This document shows, piece after piece, positions 61,389 through 64,000 of a DNA stretch of 64,000 nt. Position 1 is the stretch's first letter; each line of letters opens with the position of its first letter. A model generated the notes under the pieces. The model worked only from the letters and a program-made list of their open reading frames with translations. It was not told where the DNA came from and searched no databases. The DNA comes from an uncultured Elusimicrobium sp. Lineage in GTDB: Bacteria > Elusimicrobiota > Elusimicrobia > Elusimicrobiales > Elusimicrobiaceae. Where the stretch lies: positions 1-64,000 of the forward strand of contig CADBRU010000008.1 in the NCBI GenBank assembly GCA_902797165.1, given 5' to 3'. Made by a program: the position numbers and the translations under genes.

Positions 61389-62045
61389 ATGATTCGCACA
61401 GTAATTTTCGATATGGACGGTACGCTAGTTAGTACGGAACCTATTTATTTCAAATGTTACCAGCAAGCCGCGGCCGAGCAGGGGCTTAATTTTACGTTTG
61501 AATTATTCGAAAAATGTATCGGCATCAGCACCGAGGAAGCATTGCCGATGGTGATCAGTTATTTCGGGCGGAAAGTAGATGTGGACGCTATTTATAAAGG
61601 ATGTTGCCGCAATTTTGAAAAATATATGCAAACAAACCCCATCCCACTTAAGCCCGGCGCCCGGCAAGCCGTGGAGTATTTCCATAAACGCGGATTTAAA
61701 TTGGGGATAGCCACTTCTAATATACATGAATGGGTTAGTAAAATCTTATGTAAAAATCAGTTAGACTCGTATTTTTCGGTGATGGTTACTTCGGAAGATG
61801 TCACAACGCCCAAGCCGGATCCGGAAGTATATTTGCGTTGCGCGCAACAACTCAAAACGGATGTAGCACAATGTTTGGCATTTGATGATTCGGTGGCGGG
61901 GGCCACGGCGGCCATTTCCGCCGGCATGCGCACCGTAGTAGTACCCGATTTGAAACAACCCGATACTTTTGTGCGCGAGCACGCCTTTAAAATCTACAAA
62001 TCTTTAGAAGATATTTATCCCGATATGGATGAACTGCTGGGGTAA
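61389..62045 (+). CDS. HAD-superfamily phosphatase, subfamily IA
   Basis: This 218-residue protein has the HAD motifs VIFDMDGTLVSTEP (residues 5-18, nucleophile Asp9), GIATSNIHEW (about 101-110), TPKPDPEVY (about 135-143) and FDDSVAGATAAISAG (about 159-173), with a helical cap between motifs 1 and 2. The pattern fits beta-phosphoglucomutase- or phosphoglycolate-phosphatase-like sugar-phosphate phosphatases; substrate cannot be set. Length is normal. It ends one base from the converging prepilin gene with no terminator visible. Confidence 0.88.
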   Translation: MIRTVIFDMDGTLVSTEPIYFKCYQQAAAEQGLNFTFELFEKCIGISTEEALPMVISYFGRKVDVDAIYKGCCRNFEKYMQTNPIPLKPGARQAVEYFHKRGFKLGIATSNIHEWVSKILCKNQLDSYFSVMVTSEDVTTPKPDPEVYLRCAQQLKTDVAQCLAFDDSVAGATAAISAGMRTVVVPDLKQPDTFVREHAFKIYKSLEDIYPDMDELLG

Positions 62046-62046
62046 A

Positions 62047-62583
62047 CTAATAAGGTAGTTTGTAAACTTTATGACCGGATCCTTCATTTCCTACATAGGT
62101 TCCGCCCATAGATTGGCAAGCCTTTTGATAAGTTTCATTGAGTCCGGCACAATGTACACCTTCTCTTTGAGCTCCCGTTGAAAGATGATCGAAGTAAAAA
62201 GTAATGGCTCCTTTGGAAGTGCCATTTGGGTCCGGTACGCCGATAAATACACGGCTATTAAACGAATTGACTCCATATAAAGAAATTTCTATCCAACCAT
62301 TATTAGCCAGTTGAGCTTGTAGGTGTGTATCGGTTTGGGTGGAAGGAGTGTACCCGCCTATATCTATACCTAAATTCTCTAAACGTGCGGTATATTGCCC
62401 GTTTTCTAAATAATAAACTTCTTCGGCATCTTTAATAGAGCGTGCGGTTATAAATGCTTGAGATAAACGAGATTTTGCCACTGCCACTTGATATTGCGGC
62501 AGAGCAATGGCAGAGAGTATGCCGATAATCAAAACTACTACCAATAGTTCAATGAGTGTAAAGGCTTTGTTATTTTTTATCAT
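62047..62583 (-). CDS. Type IV prepilin-like protein (orphan, Ala at -1)
   Basis: This 178-residue prepilin has leader MIKNNKA and helix FTLIELLVVVLIIGIL followed by SAIALPQYQVAVAKSR. As at 24313, the residue before the cleavage Phe is Ala. The globular domain has ENGQYTARLENLGID, common in such proteins, and two cysteines near the C-terminus. The ATG at 62583 follows AAAGGA and fits the prepilin leader; a longer upstream reading is rejected. It begins ten bases after the recO stop and is probably co-transcribed with recO. Confidence 0.9.
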   Translation of the reverse strand: MIKNNKAFTLIELLVVVLIIGILSAIALPQYQVAVAKSRLSQAFITARSIKDAEEVYYLENGQYTARLENLGIDIGGYTPSTQTDTHLQAQLANNGWIEISLYGVNSFNSRVFIGVPDPNGTSKGAITFYFDHLSTGAQREGVHCAGLNETYQKACQSMGGTYVGNEGSGHKVYKLPY

Positions 62584-62593
62584 ATTTTTTCCT

Positions 62594-63286
62594 TTAATTA
62601 AGAACGGCCGTCGGTGTAACAGAAACAGAATGTTCAATAGGATTATGTTCACTTTGCAACCCCAGCGGCTTGAGTGTTTGCAAAGGGAAATTGAGATACT
62701 GATTTAAAAAGCGGCGGCATACTTCTTGGCATTTGCCTAAAGAAAGTAAATCTTCCGGTTCCGAAAAATTCAAACTGCTAAATGCTTCTTCGTGCATGCG
62801 GCGCCAAAACTCAGGTGTAATTTGCAGTACAGGGTGATCTAACCCAAAGCCGGCAGCCGCCATTAAACGTAGCGTAAAAGCCGGGGCAAATGCGGGCGTC
62901 GGGTCTGACAAATCTAATTCGGTTAAGGCTTGCAGTAACAAACGATATTTGTCCGGGCTGGGTTGGCGCAGCGGGGTTAGGCGCATCATCAGTTCGCAAC
63001 AATGCAGCGCCATGGTTTGCCGCCGGAGATTTTGCCGAATGGCGGGGAAAATATGGTTAATTTTGCCGCCGGTTACCGTTCCGATAACTTGCGGACTTTT
63101 TTGGTAAATGCGATATTCCGCACAGGCAAAAGGTTCGGACAGTGCTTTTAGTTTGCCTTTGGCTTTATTTACACCGGGAATACGCAAGTTAATCCGCCCG
63201 TAATTTTGTGTGTATAAAGACACAATACGGTCGTTTTCACGGAAATCTTGGCGGAACAAAATAATGCCCATGTCCGAAAAAATCAT
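62594..63286 (-). CDS. recO: DNA repair protein RecO
   Basis: RecO helps RecR load RecA onto SSB-coated DNA. The 230-residue protein has the N-terminal OB-fold (GIILFRQDFRENDRIVSLYTQNYGRI in parts: IILFRQDFRENDRIV, TQNYGRI), LKALSEPFACAEYRIYQ (about residues 46-62) and a helical C-terminal domain with LRLMAAAGFGLDHPVL and FLNQYLNFPLQTLKPL. The zinc-finger cysteines seen in some RecO proteins are not obvious. No Shine-Dalgarno is present; TGCTACATT ends seven bases before the ATG. Confidence 0.88.
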   Translation of the reverse strand: MIFSDMGIILFRQDFRENDRIVSLYTQNYGRINLRIPGVNKAKGKLKALSEPFACAEYRIYQKSPQVIGTVTGGKINHIFPAIRQNLRRQTMALHCCELMMRLTPLRQPSPDKYRLLLQALTELDLSDPTPAFAPAFTLRLMAAAGFGLDHPVLQITPEFWRRMHEEAFSSLNFSEPEDLLSLGKCQEVCRRFLNQYLNFPLQTLKPLGLQSEHNPIEHSVSVTPTAVLN

Positions 63287-63293
63287 ATATATA

Positions 63294-63302
63294 AATGTAG
63301 CA
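63294..63302 (-). promoter_or_regulatory. Extended -10 box, leaderless start of recO
   Basis: TGCTACATT (63302..63294) ends seven bases before the ATG at 63286. Confidence 0.5.
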
Positions 63303-63339
63303 AATTTAGCGCGCGCGTGCGTAACCTTTCAAAAAATAT

Positions 63340-63369
63340 TTGGAAAAGGACTATTTGATAAGTTATAAT
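63340..63369 (+). promoter_or_regulatory. Upstream promoter of rpmH-rnpA
   Basis: TTGGAA (63340-63345), 18-bp spacer, TATAAT (63364-63369), giving a leader of about 95 nt. Further TATAAT strings occur around 63420 and at 63456-63461. Confidence 0.55.
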
Positions 63370-63430
63370 ATATAGGTCCTTTTGTGCCGCAAAATGCGGT
63401 CAAGGAGAATTTAACTTATAATATAGGAGT

Positions 63431-63461
63431 ATACGGGCCTGAAAAATTCCGCCCGTATAAT
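63431..63461 (+). promoter_or_regulatory. Leader hairpin and proximal -10 box of rpmH
   Basis: ATACGGGC (63431-63438) pairs perfectly with GCCCGTAT (63451-63458). The TATAAT at 63456-63461 overlaps its 3' arm and ends nine bases before the rpmH ATG, so it could give an almost leaderless second transcript lacking the hairpin. Confidence 0.5.
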
Positions 63462-63470
63462 AGAAGCAAA

Positions 63471-63608
63471 ATGTTACCTACATACAGACCTAATAAAGCC
63501 AAAAGAGCGAAACATATCGGATTCCGTGCCCGTATGGCCACTGCCGGCGGACGGAAAGTCCTTAGTTCCAGAAGAGCCAAAGGCCGCCACGAATTAATCC
63601 GGGCCTAA
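63471..63608 (+). CDS. rpmH: 50S ribosomal protein L34
   Basis: This 45-residue, very basic protein is L34: [19 protein letters not shown], then [20 protein letters not shown], matching the invariant TYRPxKxKRxxxxGFRxRM and GRKVLxxRRxKGR pattern. An upstream in-frame reading is rejected because homology begins at this ATG. It is followed after one base by rnpA, the conserved rpmH-rnpA pair often close to the replication origin; no dnaA or origin is visible inside the window. Confidence 0.96.
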   Translation: MLPTYRPNKAKRAKHIGFRARMATAGGRKVLSSRRAKGRHELIRA

Positions 63609-63609
63609 T

Positions 63610-64000
63610 ATGCTTAAACAGGGCTTGTCCAAAGGGCACCGCCTACATCTTAAAAACGATTTTAAAGAGATTATACAAGGCGGCAAACGCATACAAGATA
63701 AAAATCTTGTCCTTTGGTACAAGCCGGCCTCATTGGATACTTGTAAAAAACGTATGGGGCTGGTTGTATCTAAAAAGTTGGGTAGTGCGGTGGTGCGTAA
63801 CCGGACTAAACGGCTTCTTCGGGAAGCTTTCAGATTAAACCGGGAAAAATTGAAAGACGGGGTAGATTATATTTTTAGTCCTCGTCGCAGCGAAGAATGG
63901 ACTACACTTTTACGAGCAACTGATTTTTTGCTCAGTGTGTGTCAAAAGGCCGATTTATTAAAAGAAAACGTAACCCTATCGGCAACTGAAAAAAATGCAT
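63610..64000 (+). CDS. rnpA: Ribonuclease P protein component, C-terminally cut by window edge
   Basis: RnpA assists the RNase P RNA in maturing tRNA 5' ends. The visible 130 residues begin MLKQGLSKGHRLHLKNDFKE and include the signature VVSKKLGSAVVRNRTKRLLREAFR (in parts: LVVSKKLGSAVVRNRTKR, LLREAFR), the RNR motif that contacts the RNA. No stop is reached before the window end. It starts one base after the rpmH stop, so it is co-transcribed. Confidence 0.95.
   Translation, partial: MLKQGLSKGHRLHLKNDFKEIIQGGKRIQDKNLVLWYKPASLDTCKKRMGLVVSKKLGSAVVRNRTKRLLREAFRLNREKLKDGVDYIFSPRRSEEWTTLLRATDFLLSVCQKADLLKENVTLSATEKNA

Noticed and set aside
63287-63470. Replication origin near rpmH
   Set aside because: rpmH-rnpA often lies near oriC, but there is no dnaA gene and no cluster of DnaA boxes in the visible intergenic region.

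Overview
The window looks like a chromosomal segment of an anaerobic, Gram-negative, gut-type Elusimicrobiota bacterium (Elusimicrobium-like). This is an inference from gene content, not from a marker-gene search. The signs are an LPS pathway with heptose genes (lpxL, lpxK, kdsB, hldE kinase half, gmhB), outer-membrane and Sec-exported proteins, an [FeFe]-hydrogenase maturase (HydG), the DapL route to diaminopimelate, split glycyl-tRNA synthetase, and four orphan type IV prepilin-like genes of the KAFTLIELL type that is strongly expanded in that phylum. No prophage, transposon, integron or CRISPR array was seen. Apart from one island, the gene set is mostly housekeeping.

Layout. 0-5.7 kb: start of rpsB with a structured leader, a secreted surface-repeat protein, then a compact yceD-rpmF-plsX-fabG-acpP-rnc-ankyrin operon. 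5.8-14.3 kb: an MFS transporter, DUF4321-like/maf/trxB, era, an FtsA-like ATPase facing an ABC-F/RhlE pair. 14.3-24.8 kb: envelope genes (prepilin, porin-like protein, alpha-2-macroglobulin with PBP1C, prepilin). 24.9-32.8 kb: pyrG, then the LPS operon lpxL-gmhB-DUF3108-hldE1-kdsB facing lpxK, then uppS. 32.8-41 kb: dapF-dapL-prepilin, an SSS symporter coupled to thiN, a YfcC transporter behind a riboswitch-like leader, hydG, DUF805. 41-45.6 kb: asnS, tRNA-Ala(CGC), hisS-aspS. 45.7-52 kb: two coiled-coil envelope proteins, a TPR-SpoIID protein, lipA and a lipoprotein. 52.0-57.1 kb: the most unusual part, with a G+C-rich, promoter- and terminator-flanked RNA locus of about 430 nt matching no RNA class I can recognise, followed by three unrecognised exported proteins (two are tandem paralogues) and related short repeats. 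57.2-64 kb: glyQ-glyS, an unrecognised exported protein, a HAD phosphatase, recO-prepilin, and rpmH-rnpA.

Transcription signals are unusually readable. Genes preceded by a purine-rich Shine-Dalgarno site generally have a short leader. About a dozen first genes have no Shine-Dalgarno; instead a TATAAT-like -10 box ends 5-8 bases before the start codon, so the predicted mRNA begins at or next to the start codon (leaderless). The -10 boxes often read TGCTACAAT or TGCTAAAAT. Rho-independent terminators close most operons.

Leads worth following: the unidentified RNA at 52078-52508 with the neighbouring exported-protein island, the structured leader before yfcC, widespread leaderless architecture, short GGACCTA/TAGGNCC repeats abutting the -35 boxes of exported-protein genes, and orphan prepilins, two of which have alanine rather than glycine at the cleavage site.
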